A DNA stretch of 64,000 nucleotides from the NCBI GenBank assembly GCA_002402175.1, contig NVVJ01000002.1, positions 60,899 through 124,898 of the forward strand. Direction: 5' to 3'. How positions within the stretch are numbered: position 1 is the stretch's first letter; each line of letters starts with the position of its first letter. The stretch comes from SAR86 cluster bacterium. GTDB taxonomy: Bacteria > Pseudomonadota > Gammaproteobacteria > Pseudomonadales > Pseudohongiellaceae. Positions 8,456-20,330 of this stretch are shown here, in pieces. Position numbers and translations under genes: made by a program. The notes beneath the pieces were generated by a model that saw only the letters and a program-made list of their open reading frames with translations, ran no database searches and was not told where the DNA came from.

Positions 8456-10299
8456 TTCAAACCTCAAAAGTAAGCAGCATTACTCGAACCAATGATTTCG
8501 TAGTGAAGTTTGCAAACATCAATGGCTCAGGCTCTGCCAGCGCAAATAATATGTTTGCCAAGTCCATTTTTCGTATGGGCATTCCGGTAAGCCCACACAA
8601 TATATTTCCTTCTAATATACAGGGCCTTCCTACCTGGTATGAAGTGCGAGTAAACGAGGATGGGTATCTCGGTCGTCGTGAGGGAATAGATTTGATGGTT
8701 GCAATGAACGAGCAGACCATCAAAAAAGACATCGACAGCGTAGTACCCGGCGGCTATGTTCTTTACGATTCGTCTAAGACATTGGCAAACGAACTTCTTC
8801 GAGATGATGTCAACTATCTGCCAATACCATTAAAAGACATTTGTTTAAGAGAGTTTGAAAGCCCAACACAGCGACAGCTATTCAAGAACATAGTCTACGT
8901 AGGCGCTCTGTCTGCATTTTTAAATATCGATTTTAAAATTCTTACGGAAATGGTCAGCGATCAATTTCGTGGCAAAGAAAAACTCATACTTCCAAATATC
9001 CACGCTCTTGAGTTAGGCCATCATTATGCGAGTGACAATTTTGATTGTCCTTTAACTTTACGGCTGGAAAAAAGCGATAAAAATGCAAATAAAATACTAA
9101 TGGATGGCAACACCGCCATTGGTCTTGGGTGTGTGTATGGCGGCGCCACTGTGGCGGCATGGTACCCACTTACACCATCGACGTCAGTCGTTGATAGTTT
9201 TGGAAAATATTGCAAACGGCTTCGTATCGACCCGGGCAGTGGCAAAAAGAAATACTCAATAGTTCAGGCTGAAGATGAACTGTCTGCTATTGGGATTGCT
9301 ATAGGTGCTGGGTGGAATGGCGCCCGTGCATTCACAGCAACAAGCGGCCCCGGCATATCACTCATGCAGGAATTCATGGGGCTCGCCTATTTCTCTGAAG
9401 TACCCGTTGTTATTTTCAACATACAAAGAGTCGGGCCGTCTACTGGCATGCCTACTCGTAGTCAACAAGGCGATCTGCTTAGTTGTGCCTATGCCTCTCA
9501 CGGAGACAGCAAACATATTCTGTTATTTCCATCGACTCCAAAAGAATGCTTCGAAGATGCCACTGCCGCATTTGACTTGGCCGATCGATTGCAAACGCCA
9601 ATAATCGTTATGAGTGATCTTGAATTAGGCATGAATGAACAAATTTGCGACCCACTATCCTGGGATGACAACCGCGAATACGACCGAGGAAAAGTCTTAA
9701 ACGCTGAACAATTAGAAGACATTGAAAAATTCGGGCGCTATCTTGATTCCGATGGTGATGGCATTCCGTATCGCACTTACCCAGGCACCCATGCAAGCAA
9801 AGGAAGTTACTTTACTCGTGGTAGCTCTCATGATGCTTATGCCGCTTACACAGAAGATGGAAGCATCTATGCAGAGGTCATGGACAGGCTGGTTCTAAAA
9901 TTCAAGACGGCATTGAATTACTTACCTCAGCCGGTAGTATCTACGCACACGAACAGCAAGTTCGGCATACTTTTTTTAGGAACTACAATAAGCGCAATGC
10001 AGGAGGCGCTTGATATGCTCGCTAAAAAGGGCATTACATTAGACACCATGCGAATCAGAGCCTTTCCTTTTCACGAGAATGTTACACAATTTATTGACAA
10101 CCATGAGCTCACCTATGTCGTTGAGCAGAACCGAGATGCGCAACTAAAAAGCCTGCTTAAAATTGAATGTAATGCCAATGAAGAGAAAATGCACTCCATT
10201 CTTAGTTACGACGGAGTGCTACCAACAGCACAACATATTGAACAGGGAATACTGGAGTCTATGCAACAACTTCAATCGGATGACAAAATCCCTGCATAA
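8443..10299 (+). CDS. 2-oxoacid:acceptor oxidoreductase, fused gamma-alpha subunit (KorA-like)
   Basis: A 618-residue subunit of the 2-oxoacid:ferredoxin oxidoreductase family, with a gamma-type domain first (about residues 20-200) and an alpha (pyrimidine-binding) domain after it. The alpha domain shows YPLTPSTS, TSGPGISLM, then QRVGPSTGMPTRSQQGD, which are the conserved blocks of KorA/PorA. With KorB it should catalyse CoA-dependent oxidation of a 2-oxoacid to acyl-CoA and CO2, or the reverse, in the cytoplasm. The substrate (2-oxoglutarate, pyruvate or a branched-chain acid) is not settled by the sequence alone; fused gamma-alpha forms are often 2-oxoglutarate enzymes. The start overlaps the preceding gene by 13 bases, which suggests coupled translation. 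Confidence 0.88.
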   Translation: MSELIQTSKVSSITRTNDFVVKFANINGSGSASANNMFAKSIFRMGIPVSPHNIFPSNIQGLPTWYEVRVNEDGYLGRREGIDLMVAMNEQTIKKDIDSVVPGGYVLYDSSKTLANELLRDDVNYLPIPLKDICLREFESPTQRQLFKNIVYVGALSAFLNIDFKILTEMVSDQFRGKEKLILPNIHALELGHHYASDNFDCPLTLRLEKSDKNANKILMDGNTAIGLGCVYGGATVAAWYPLTPSTSVVDSFGKYCKRLRIDPGSGKKKYSIVQAEDELSAIGIAIGAGWNGARAFTATSGPGISLMQEFMGLAYFSEVPVVIFNIQRVGPSTGMPTRSQQGDLLSCAYASHGDSKHILLFPSTPKECFEDATAAFDLADRLQTPIIVMSDLELGMNEQICDPLSWDDNREYDRGKVLNAEQLEDIEKFGRYLDSDGDGIPYRTYPGTHASKGSYFTRGSSHDAYAAYTEDGSIYAEVMDRLVLKFKTALNYLPQPVVSTHTNSKFGILFLGTTISAMQEALDMLAKKGITLDTMRIRAFPFHENVTQFIDNHELTYVVEQNRDAQLKSLLKIECNANEEKMHSILSYDGVLPTAQHIEQGILESMQQLQSDDKIPA

Positions 10300-10370
10300 G
10301 AAATTACTGCATAGACACCAGGCATGAACAAACGTGCAAGCGCGCTAACTAACAGAGCAAAGCTGAAATT

Positions 10371-11426
10371 ATGAGCTATATCAATAAGCCAAAGTTCAAA
10401 CATCCTCAATTGCAAACCAATGACATTGGTCTGACACGTCGCGACTATGAAGGCACTTTAACAACACTCTGTGGCGGTTGCGGCCACGATTCCATCAGCG
10501 CCGCCATTATTCAAGCTTCAGCTGAAATGTCGTTAGAGCCTCATCGTATTGCTAAAATTTCCGGCATTGGTTGTTCGTCTAAAATTCCCTCCTACTTCCT
10601 TAGTAAAGCTCACGGCTTTAATTCGGTTCACGGACGGATGCCTTCTGTTGCAACCGGGGCAAATATTGCCAATAAGGAACTTAGCTATATAGGAATTTCA
10701 GGCGATGGCGACAGTGCATCCATTGGCCTTGGACAGTTCTGTCATATTGTAAGAAGACGAGTCAACATGCTATATATTGTGGCTAATAACGGAACGTACG
10801 GATTGACAAAAGGCCAATTATCGGCAACGGCAGACCTTGGCTCCAGAACCAAATCTGGCGAAGAAAGCCTGTTCGACAATATCGATTTGGCAACGCTGGC
10901 GATTGAACTAGGCGCCAGCTTCGTTGCAAGAAGCTTCTCTGGAGACAAAAAACAACTTGTGCCATTGATACAAGCTGGGCTCACTCATAAAGGTTTCGCA
11001 TTTATTGATGTGGTTTCTCCCTGCGTTACTTTTAACAATACAGACCTTTCTACCCACGGGTACAAAAATACATGGGAAAACCATATAGTATTGAGCGAGG
11101 TTGATTTTGTTCCCATGCGCGAAGAAATCACTACTAGCTATGCCCCCGGCAAAGAAAAAGAAATTACTCTACATGATGGCTCTGTAATTCATCTACACAA
11201 GACCGGCAGCAATTACGACCCAATGGACAAAGAAAATGCACTGCACCACATTAACGCATACAAAAAACAAGGAAAAATAGCCACTGGCCTGTTGTACATA
11301 AACCAGACTACTTCTGACCTACATGAGCTTCAGGATACGGTAGACAAGCCATTTAACAGCCTCGGCTGCCACGAGCTTTGCCCTGGCGACGAAGCACTTG
11401 GTGACATTAACAACACATTCAGATAA
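10371..11426 (+). CDS. 2-oxoacid:acceptor oxidoreductase, beta subunit (KorB-like)
   Basis: The thiamine-diphosphate-binding beta subunit of the same enzyme, 351 residues. The cofactor motif GDGDSASIGLGQ starts at residue 111 and is followed by VANNGTYGLTKGQ, as in KorB/PorB. Cys34, Cys37, Cys68 and Cys218 (in CGGCGHD, GIGCSSK and SPCVTF) match the set that holds the single iron-sulfur cluster of beta subunits. It is longer than many KorB proteins, with a C-terminal tail of some 60 residues that contains CHELCPGDE; whether those cysteines bind anything is unknown. It lies 71 bases after korA and is the last gene of the module, facing djlA. Confidence 0.88.
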   Translation: MSYINKPKFKHPQLQTNDIGLTRRDYEGTLTTLCGGCGHDSISAAIIQASAEMSLEPHRIAKISGIGCSSKIPSYFLSKAHGFNSVHGRMPSVATGANIANKELSYIGISGDGDSASIGLGQFCHIVRRRVNMLYIVANNGTYGLTKGQLSATADLGSRTKSGEESLFDNIDLATLAIELGASFVARSFSGDKKQLVPLIQAGLTHKGFAFIDVVSPCVTFNNTDLSTHGYKNTWENHIVLSEVDFVPMREEITTSYAPGKEKEITLHDGSVIHLHKTGSNYDPMDKENALHHINAYKKQGKIATGLLYINQTTSDLHELQDTVDKPFNSLGCHELCPGDEALGDINNTFR

Positions 11427-11466
11427 TTTTAGTAACTGCGAATTAGCATTCGCCAAATCCTGCAAC

Positions 11467-12249
11467 CTATTTTCTCTGCTCTTTGATTAACTCATATGCG
11501 GCTTTTATTTCCTGAGTCTTTTGTGTAGCAATACCTATCATTTCTTCCGGCAAACCTTTAGCTACCAATTTATCTGGATGATGTTGATTCATTTGCCTTC
11601 GATAAGCTTTCTTTAGTTCTGCATTATCGCAATTTTTGGCAATTCCTAACAATTCGTAAGCGGCTGATAATTTTTCTTCAATAGGTTTTTCACCTTGAAA
11701 ATGAGCTTGCCCAGAGAGCCGGCCCATTAACTCTTTGAACTGCTGATGAGAATATCCAAGGTCGCCTGCAATATTTTCTAAAAAACGCTGCTCGGAAACA
11801 TCCAGACGTCCATCTGCAAATGCGGTAGCAACAACTATCTCCAGAAACATCTGAATTAAATTACGTCGCCTGAAACATTCTTGCTTAAATTGAGCCAACA
11901 CTTCGTGAACAGGAAAGTCCGCTTGCTTACCTGCATTGAAAAGCTTCATCGCCACCGATCGCTGCTGCTTGTTAAGCCGCATCTGCTGCATGACCTGTTC
12001 AGCCATGGCTATTTCATCTTTAGTGACTTTGCCGTCTGCTTTTGCAACATAGCCCATGATTGCAAATGTGGTAGTAAAAAATACCGATTGCACTCTCTCT
12101 GTCGCACCCAGGCCTAAACCGCTATCGAGGCTTAGATTATTAAGACCATTATCAAAATAATTCCCTAGGGACGCCCCCAGCAGCGCGCCGAGCGGCCCAC
12201 CCATCATAAAACCAAACGTGCCACCTACAACTTTTCCCCACCAACTCAT
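11467..12249 (-). CDS. djlA: Membrane-anchored DnaJ-like co-chaperone DjlA
   Basis: A 260-residue DjlA protein. The N-terminus (MSWWGKVVGGTFGFMMGGPL) is the glycine-rich single membrane segment of this family, the middle (about 60-180) is a TerB-like helical domain, and the C-terminus is a J domain with the HPD motif in QHHPDKL. DjlA anchors DnaK to the inner membrane and, when overproduced in E. coli, triggers the Rcs envelope stress response. It heads into the end of the KorB gene (convergent, 40 bases apart) and is the last gene of the smc-to-djlA minus-strand block. Confidence 0.92.
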   Translation of the reverse strand: MSWWGKVVGGTFGFMMGGPLGALLGASLGNYFDNGLNNLSLDSGLGLGATERVQSVFFTTTFAIMGYVAKADGKVTKDEIAMAEQVMQQMRLNKQQRSVAMKLFNAGKQADFPVHEVLAQFKQECFRRRNLIQMFLEIVVATAFADGRLDVSEQRFLENIAGDLGYSHQQFKELMGRLSGQAHFQGEKPIEEKLSAAYELLGIAKNCDNAELKKAYRRQMNQHHPDKLVAKGLPEEMIGIATQKTQEIKAAYELIKEQRK

Positions 12250-12354
12250 AATTTAATTCTCTGCTTGATCATTGTTTTCTCACACATGATTCTTGATACT
12301 TAATAGCTACACAGCCTCTCGATAAAGGTATGTGTGTTTGGCAATTGAAGTTTG

Positions 12355-12975
12355 TTAGGAAATAAGTCGTTGGAACCAGTTCTTATCTAACTCACGTCTA
12401 CAACTGTTTAATTGCATTGAATATCGATTTGAATTTGATGCTACCCGCTGTGCGGCATCAATAAGCCATTGCTTGTCTCTATACGAACCGCGCTGAAAAC
12501 CGCCGTTACCTTCATGATACGCATAGTAGAGATTCTTCGCATCATCGCTATCGATGCGACTCGTCCTTGTAGAGTTAGCATTGTACCAACCTACAAAGTC
12601 TATGGCGTCGCTAAAATTGGAACGTGATGCTCGGCTATTTCCTGATTTTTCCTCATACTCTTCCCATGTGGCGTCCAGTGCCTGAGCATATCCATAAGCT
12701 GAAGAAGGCCTTGCGCCAGGAAGTATCCATAGAAACCGCGATCGTTTAGGTTTCGCACGAGCTTGAAAAGCTGATTCCTGATAAATAAATGCCATGTTTA
12801 CCGCAATCGGCACACCCCAGCGTCGCTCAGAACTTTTTGCAGCTTGATACCAGGAGCGACGGCCTTCAAATACCTCACATAAATTACTGACATTACTCGA
12901 AGTGCCGGCACAGGAAGCCAGTAGCGCCAATGCCAGTAAACCTGCCGTTAACTTGTAGTGATTGTTTGTTTTCAT
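12355..12975 (-). CDS. Lytic transglycosylase-like lipoprotein
   Basis: A 206-residue protein with a lipoprotein signal: hydrophobic run AGLLALALLA followed by the acylation cysteine at residue 22. The mature part has a soluble-lytic-transglycosylase-like fold signature: a likely catalytic glutamate at residue 67 in FIYQESAF, then YGYAQALDATWEEY and a later YYAYHEGNGGF. It should cleave peptidoglycan glycan strands from an outer- or inner-membrane lipid anchor. The family is widespread but poorly studied in gammaproteobacteria. It lies 37 bases after ligA on the same strand. A role in cell-wall turnover is inference. Confidence 0.8.
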   Translation of the reverse strand: MKTNNHYKLTAGLLALALLASCAGTSSNVSNLCEVFEGRRSWYQAAKSSERRWGVPIAVNMAFIYQESAFQARAKPKRSRFLWILPGARPSSAYGYAQALDATWEEYEEKSGNSRASRSNFSDAIDFVGWYNANSTRTSRIDSDDAKNLYYAYHEGNGGFQRGSYRDKQWLIDAAQRVASNSNRYSMQLNSCRRELDKNWFQRLIS

Positions 12976-13012
12976 CGTATAGTTCGGGAATTAAAACTAA
13001 CTAGTATCGAAA

Positions 13013-15037
<2,025 letters not shown>

Positions 15038-15052
15038 TCAGTATCTTGAAAG

Positions 15053-16687
15053 TTAGCCTCTAGCGCCAGCAGTTTTCAGACATAGCAATTCAAAGTCTCG
15101 AATTCGCTGACGGTAATGTTCGGTAGTTTGCACTGTCATCCCGTTACGATGATCGTCTTTAAGCTCACCGTCAAGTGTATCTCTGATTTGCTGTGCAACT
15201 TCTAGCAATTGTTCAAACGCATCCATATTGTTTATTGGCGTTGGCAAGGCCAGGAAAAAACTAACACCCAAGGTGGTGAAGTTTTCCATATTGTTAAGAT
15301 CAAAAGTCCCTGGATTTAACATGTTCGCCACACTAAAAAGAATCGGCCCCTGAGAGTCATTGCTAAGACGCTTATGGAATATATTCATGTCGCCAAACCT
15401 AAGCCCCGCGGTAATCAAGCAATGCAAAAGGTCATTGCCCGCAAACACCCTTCCCTGTTTTGCCATAACATTGATAACAATAACCTCGGAGGGCTCGCTA
15501 TGCTCTACTTCAGTTTCCTCAGGTATGGGGCTTGCCTGAGCTATCACGTCTTCCTGCACATCTGACATTGAGGCTTCAACGACTTCCTGCTCTGTTTCCA
15601 ATGCGGCATCGTCGTGCTGCGGAGTTTGAAATTCTGCTTCTTCAGGCTGTAGCTCTTCAATAACTTCTTCAAGCTCGTCTATAGCTACTTCAGACTCGGG
15701 TTCTGAAGTAGGACGCTTATTTTTGACTTTACGTCCGAAAACTGAAAATATGGATTTGCGTTTCGGCTTTACACTTTCCTGTTGAACTTCTTCAAGCTCA
15801 TCAAACAATCCGCTTTGTTTTATTTCATCCCCAGTACCAGCATTGAATCCAATTCGTTCGCCGGCCGTCATGGCAAAGTCCTCAGAACTATTGGCCGGTT
15901 CTACGATTGCTTCCTGTTCTGTTATTTGATCTTCTTCCTCAGCGTCTTGAATCGTTTCTTCTTCAAGCGGCTCTTCAGCGAAACCTTCATCTTCGATATT
16001 TTGTTGATCAGGCTCTTCTTCTATTTCTTCATAGGCTTGCTGAGAAGTTTCATCAGCATCAAACTCAGTGCCGTCTTCATCTGAATCATCATAGTCAGGT
16101 GTCACGTCATCAAGCGTATCAATCGCTGAATGAGAGTCTTCATCGTCGTCTGGAAGCTCTTCATTTTGGGCATCGTTTTCATCATAGTCGAACAGGACAT
16201 TGTCTGAGTCATCTTGTTCGTCAAACACATCATCAGAAGTTTGCTCGACATCGCCTATCTCGGGCGCGGACGTATGGTCTTCGTAGTCTTCTTCATTATC
16301 ACTAGGTTGAAACTCAGCTTCATCAGCAACATCTGCAGTCACAGCAATTGGCGCATCCCTGACTTCTACCGCATCCATAAGCACAGGAATATGATCTGTC
16401 GCGCCCTCGTTATCACCAAGGTGCAGAGCCTCGGCTTTAGCTTGCGCAGTATTCAGCGCACTGTTCTGTAGGTTCACCTGTTCCAGAGATCGATCTATTG
16501 TGCGAGCTCCACCACCAGGTAATTCAGACATCTCAAGCGCATCAAGATCAACATTACGAGGAATATTTTTATCGATGGCAAGGCGAATCTGCCCTCGACG
16601 TGCCTGAATTGCAACATAGAGCCCCCTTAGCACTACCGCCACAATGGCAAGGCCCAACAATAATATAACTAATTCTCGACCACCCAT
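15053..16687 (-). CDS. zipA: Cell division protein ZipA (long acidic linker)
   Basis: An inner-membrane division protein that tethers FtsZ. The N-terminal membrane helix (ELVILLLGLAIVAVVLRGLY) is followed by a basic juxtamembrane stretch, then a very long disordered linker and a C-terminal FtsZ-binding domain (about residues 410-544) that contains VMAKQGRVFAGNDLL and GDMNIFHKR. At 544 residues it is far longer than E. coli ZipA (328). The extra length is in the linker, where Asp and Glu dominate from about residue 100 to 400, with an unusual basic patch (KPKRKSIFSVFGRKVKNKR) near 300. It sits between smc and ligA, as in related bacteria. Confidence 0.93.
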   Translation of the reverse strand: MGGRELVILLLGLAIVAVVLRGLYVAIQARRGQIRLAIDKNIPRNVDLDALEMSELPGGGARTIDRSLEQVNLQNSALNTAQAKAEALHLGDNEGATDHIPVLMDAVEVRDAPIAVTADVADEAEFQPSDNEEDYEDHTSAPEIGDVEQTSDDVFDEQDDSDNVLFDYDENDAQNEELPDDDEDSHSAIDTLDDVTPDYDDSDEDGTEFDADETSQQAYEEIEEEPDQQNIEDEGFAEEPLEEETIQDAEEEDQITEQEAIVEPANSSEDFAMTAGERIGFNAGTGDEIKQSGLFDELEEVQQESVKPKRKSIFSVFGRKVKNKRPTSEPESEVAIDELEEVIEELQPEEAEFQTPQHDDAALETEQEVVEASMSDVQEDVIAQASPIPEETEVEHSEPSEVIVINVMAKQGRVFAGNDLLHCLITAGLRFGDMNIFHKRLSNDSQGPILFSVANMLNPGTFDLNNMENFTTLGVSFFLALPTPINNMDAFEQLLEVAQQIRDTLDGELKDDHRNGMTVQTTEHYRQRIRDFELLCLKTAGARG

Positions 16688-16811
16688 AAGAAACTAACAA
16701 CGCTGGAGTTGATGATTACAATTACTAGAAAATTTTTAATGTTATCTTACAGTTAGCGCATTTTCTTTAGGAAAGAAACGGGCTATTTCAAGAGGTCCAC
16801 GAGGTAAGCAG

Positions 16812-19800
16812 TTACATAGCCGCTAATTCAGCAGCCTCTTCGATATCCACGGCCACAATTCGCGACACTCCAGCTTCATGCATGGTGACACCCAGCAGCT
16901 GGTTGGCCATTTCCATGGTGATCTTATTGTGAGTGATAAAAATGAATTGAACGCTTTCAGACATTTCCTTTACCAGACTAGCGTAACGCCCTACATTCGC
17001 GTCATCCAAGGGCGCGTCCACTTCGTCAAGCATACAAAACGGTGATGGATTTAGACGGAAAATAGAAAATACCAGCGCAATTGCAGTCATGGCTTTTTCA
17101 CCACCAGACAGCAAATGTATAGTGCTATTTCGCTTACCCGGCGGACGCGCCATAATAGCTACGCCCGTATCGAGCAAATCTTCACCTGTCATATCGAGAT
17201 AAGCATGCCCTCCACCGAATACCTTTGGAAACAAATTCTGCAACCCTGAATTAATCTTGTCGAAGGTTTCCTTAAAACGAGATCTGGTTTCTTTATCAAT
17301 TTTTCGAATCGCATTTTCCAGGGTGTTCAGCGCTCTCACCAGGTCGTCATTTTGCTGATCCAGGTATACCTTGCGCTCGGACTGCTGTGAATATTCATCA
17401 ATAGCTGCCAAATTGATTGGCCCTAGTCTCTGTATTCTATTACCAAGCTTTTCTAAATCCTGCTCACATTGTTGCTCATTTACATCTTCTGGCAACGCAG
17501 CCAGCACGGCTTCCAGCTCAAACTTGGCTTCCTGTAATTGCTCCAATATGGCATCACGTTTTACTGAGCCACCTTCATTTTTAAGGCGCTTCTGCATGAG
17601 GTTCTCACGAATTAGATTTACAGACTGTTGAATCTCATTTCGCTGCTGCTCAAGCCGTCGAATAGTATGTTCGTTTTCGTCTACCCGTGATTTCGCTCCT
17701 GCGAGGTCTTTTTCAACTTCAAGGCGCTGTTGCAGCAAGGCTTCCAAGTCTATTCGCATCTGCGCCAAAGGCTCTGTAGACACTTCTATTTGATTACTCA
17801 GTGAATCCATTCGCTCATGGCTTCGCTGCACCTGTGTAGCCATTCTATCCATGGTCTCGCGAGTTGACTGCAACTGAGACTGTACTGATTGCTGTTTCAG
17901 GGCCAATTCGTGTGCTAAATCTTTGTCTTTTCTTGAGCTTTCCCTGCATGTCTCAAGCGCTAACTGCCGCTCATCACGCGCAGCCTCAAGGTTTTCCCGA
18001 CCCCCAACGTCTTTCTCCATACTGTCCAGCGCGTCCTGCAATCGAGCTCTTGCTTCAGAAGTGTTCTCTTCCTCAACGGTCAATTGCCGGTTTAGCTCTT
18101 CCAGTTCATGGTGGATGCGCTGCTTACGCAGCTCAGCCTCTTCGACTTTAGCCATTTGAGCGCTGGCCTGAGATTTCAGCTCGCTATGAGTTTTAGTCAT
18201 TTGAGCTATTTCTAGCTGCAATGCTTCTCTGTCAGTCTCGCCATTTCGCACGGCCTGTTTTAGCTCATCTTGCTTTTCATGTAAATTAGTAGATAGTTCT
18301 TCTAGTTTTTTGATTTTTTTGAATAATTCTGCAATTACTCCACGCCTTTCTACAACTGAATCCTGCTTATTGAAATTGCTGAGCTGCACCCAGTTATTCC
18401 CCAGCCAAATTCCATCAGTGGTAATAATTGATTCGAGAGATGACAGCTGTGCACGATTCTCCAGAGCTTCATTCAAGCTTGTAGCAACATAGATACCCTG
18501 CAACAAATCATTCAAGCCCCAGTCACTGCTAACCTTTTCGTTTAGAGACGCTAACGACAGGGAACTCGATATGCCATGAGATGCCTGCTGGGGTGCTGCT
18601 ACATCAATTAGCGCCAGTTTCCCCTGAGGCAATTCAGCTAACAATGACTGAATATTATCTAGCCCCTCTACGCATATACTTTGCAGTGAGTCTCCCAGGA
18701 CCATTTCGACAGCCAGTTCCCAGCCTTCGCTTATCTTCAGCCCTTCGGCAAGCCGTAGTTGATTATCCAGCCCTTTCTTCCCCAACCACTGATTTAGCGC
18801 CTCGTTATCCTGCCCTAGCGCGGCTTGCTGTAATGCTTCTAGCGAAGCTAATTTACCCTTTGATGTTTGTAATTCACTGCGCGCTTCGTCAAGATCGTCG
18901 GAACATTTCCCCAAGCCTGCGCGTCGTTCTTCGATAGCCAGGCCCAGCTGCGTGTTTTTTTGCTGAACCCCATTAAGACCTTCTTCAAGAACCATAACCT
19001 CTCGCGATACTTCGGCGATAGATTCGTCTTCAGGGCCACTGAGTAATGACTTGCGCTCGTCCTCCAGCTTGCTTCTTCGATCTATTCCTCGCTCGACGAT
19101 GCTTTCCAGTTGCTGAATTCGGGACTGCTCTACTTCGGCAATTTGCCGAGGCTCTTCAGCTTGCTGATTAAACTCGTCCCAGTCCTGTTGCCATTGCCTT
19201 AACGCTTGTTCTGCTTCTTCGAGTGCCGCAGAAGACTCCACTTCAATTGCCCGCGCAGATTCCAGCGCTGGCGTAATGGACAGCATTTCAGCATCGAGTT
19301 GGGTGATTTTCTTTAGATCTACATCCAGCTCTTCTTTAGTTTGTGACCAGACCTCATCTGTTTCGGTAAGATCAAGTTTGAGCTGATCGATGCGCTCAAT
19401 ATTATGTTCGATGGATTGTTCGATACGTGCAATGTCGTTACCGAGGCTGTAAAACCTTGCCTGCACTTCGCCTAGTGCGTCTGTTAGTTCTGCATTGAGC
19501 GACAGATGCTCTTCTACTTTTGCGTCGACTCCTCGTTGATCGGCGGTAGTGGATTCGATTTTAATTTCAAGGCTTTTGATTGCTTCCTGATTTTCGCTAA
19601 GCTCTTCATCGAGCGCGCGCCATCTCAATCCATTTAGTTGAGCTGTTGTTTCTCGTTCCTGCTGCTTAAATTCAGCATACTTTTCCGCCGCCACAGACTG
19701 TCGCTGTAAGTGCTGCAACTGACGGCCTAATTCATCACGAATATCTTCCAGGCGCTCCAGGTTGTCCTTGGTTCGCTTAATACGACTTTCCGTTTCTTTT

Positions 19801-20330
19801 CTTCTTTCTTTATATTTAGAAATTCCCGCCGCTTCTTCGATAAAAACACGCAACTCTTCAGGTTTGGACTCAATCAAACGAGACACCATTCCTTGCTCAA
19901 TTATTGAGTAGCTACGGGCGCCAAGACCTGTACCAAGAAATATATCGGTAACATCTTTACGCCGACATTTTGTGCCATTTAGTGAATACGTGGACTGTGC
20001 ATTTCTATCAACTTTACGTTTGACCGAAACCTCGTCGAAGTTTGCATACTCTCCTGAAAGTTTATGATCGTGATTATCAAAAACCAGCTCAACGCTGGCC
20101 TGACCAACAGGCTTGCGGCTTGACGAGCCATTAAAGATAACATCAGTCATGTTCTCGCCACGCAAGTTCTTGGCAGAACTCTCACCCATCACCCAGCGAA
20201 CGGCATCAATCACATTAGATTTTCCACAGCCGTTAGGCCCTACAACCGAGCAGAGGTTCGAGGGAAATTCGATAGTTGTGGGGTCAACGAAGGATTTAAA
20301 ACCAGCTAATTTAATACACTTCAGGCGCAT
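16812..20330 (-). CDS. smc: Chromosome segregation protein SMC
   Basis: A 1172-residue SMC ATPase that forms the condensin ring with ScpA and ScpB (encoded at 54.8-56.7 kb). It has Walker A GPNGCGKSN near residue 32, long coiled coils with a hinge near residues 500-660, the signature LSGGEKAMTAIAL and Walker B CMLDEVDAPLDD near the C-terminus. Pseudomonas-type gammaproteobacteria use SMC-ScpAB, while enterics use MukBEF, so this separates the organism from enterics. The gene is first in the smc-zipA-ligA block and is followed by a 124-base gap before zipA. Its promoter should be in the 20.33-20.6 kb gap. Confidence 0.97.
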   Translation of the reverse strand: MRLKCIKLAGFKSFVDPTTIEFPSNLCSVVGPNGCGKSNVIDAVRWVMGESSAKNLRGENMTDVIFNGSSSRKPVGQASVELVFDNHDHKLSGEYANFDEVSVKRKVDRNAQSTYSLNGTKCRRKDVTDIFLGTGLGARSYSIIEQGMVSRLIESKPEELRVFIEEAAGISKYKERRKETESRIKRTKDNLERLEDIRDELGRQLQHLQRQSVAAEKYAEFKQQERETTAQLNGLRWRALDEELSENQEAIKSLEIKIESTTADQRGVDAKVEEHLSLNAELTDALGEVQARFYSLGNDIARIEQSIEHNIERIDQLKLDLTETDEVWSQTKEELDVDLKKITQLDAEMLSITPALESARAIEVESSAALEEAEQALRQWQQDWDEFNQQAEEPRQIAEVEQSRIQQLESIVERGIDRRSKLEDERKSLLSGPEDESIAEVSREVMVLEEGLNGVQQKNTQLGLAIEERRAGLGKCSDDLDEARSELQTSKGKLASLEALQQAALGQDNEALNQWLGKKGLDNQLRLAEGLKISEGWELAVEMVLGDSLQSICVEGLDNIQSLLAELPQGKLALIDVAAPQQASHGISSSLSLASLNEKVSSDWGLNDLLQGIYVATSLNEALENRAQLSSLESIITTDGIWLGNNWVQLSNFNKQDSVVERRGVIAELFKKIKKLEELSTNLHEKQDELKQAVRNGETDREALQLEIAQMTKTHSELKSQASAQMAKVEEAELRKQRIHHELEELNRQLTVEEENTSEARARLQDALDSMEKDVGGRENLEAARDERQLALETCRESSRKDKDLAHELALKQQSVQSQLQSTRETMDRMATQVQRSHERMDSLSNQIEVSTEPLAQMRIDLEALLQQRLEVEKDLAGAKSRVDENEHTIRRLEQQRNEIQQSVNLIRENLMQKRLKNEGGSVKRDAILEQLQEAKFELEAVLAALPEDVNEQQCEQDLEKLGNRIQRLGPINLAAIDEYSQQSERKVYLDQQNDDLVRALNTLENAIRKIDKETRSRFKETFDKINSGLQNLFPKVFGGGHAYLDMTGEDLLDTGVAIMARPPGKRNSTIHLLSGGEKAMTAIALVFSIFRLNPSPFCMLDEVDAPLDDANVGRYASLVKEMSESVQFIFITHNKITMEMANQLLGVTMHEAGVSRIVAVDIEEAAELAAM

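Noticed and set aside
15782..16305. Two plus-strand open frames of 100 and 132 codons
   Set aside because: They are antisense to the acidic linker of zipA; GAA/GAT-rich coding on one strand makes long open frames on the other.
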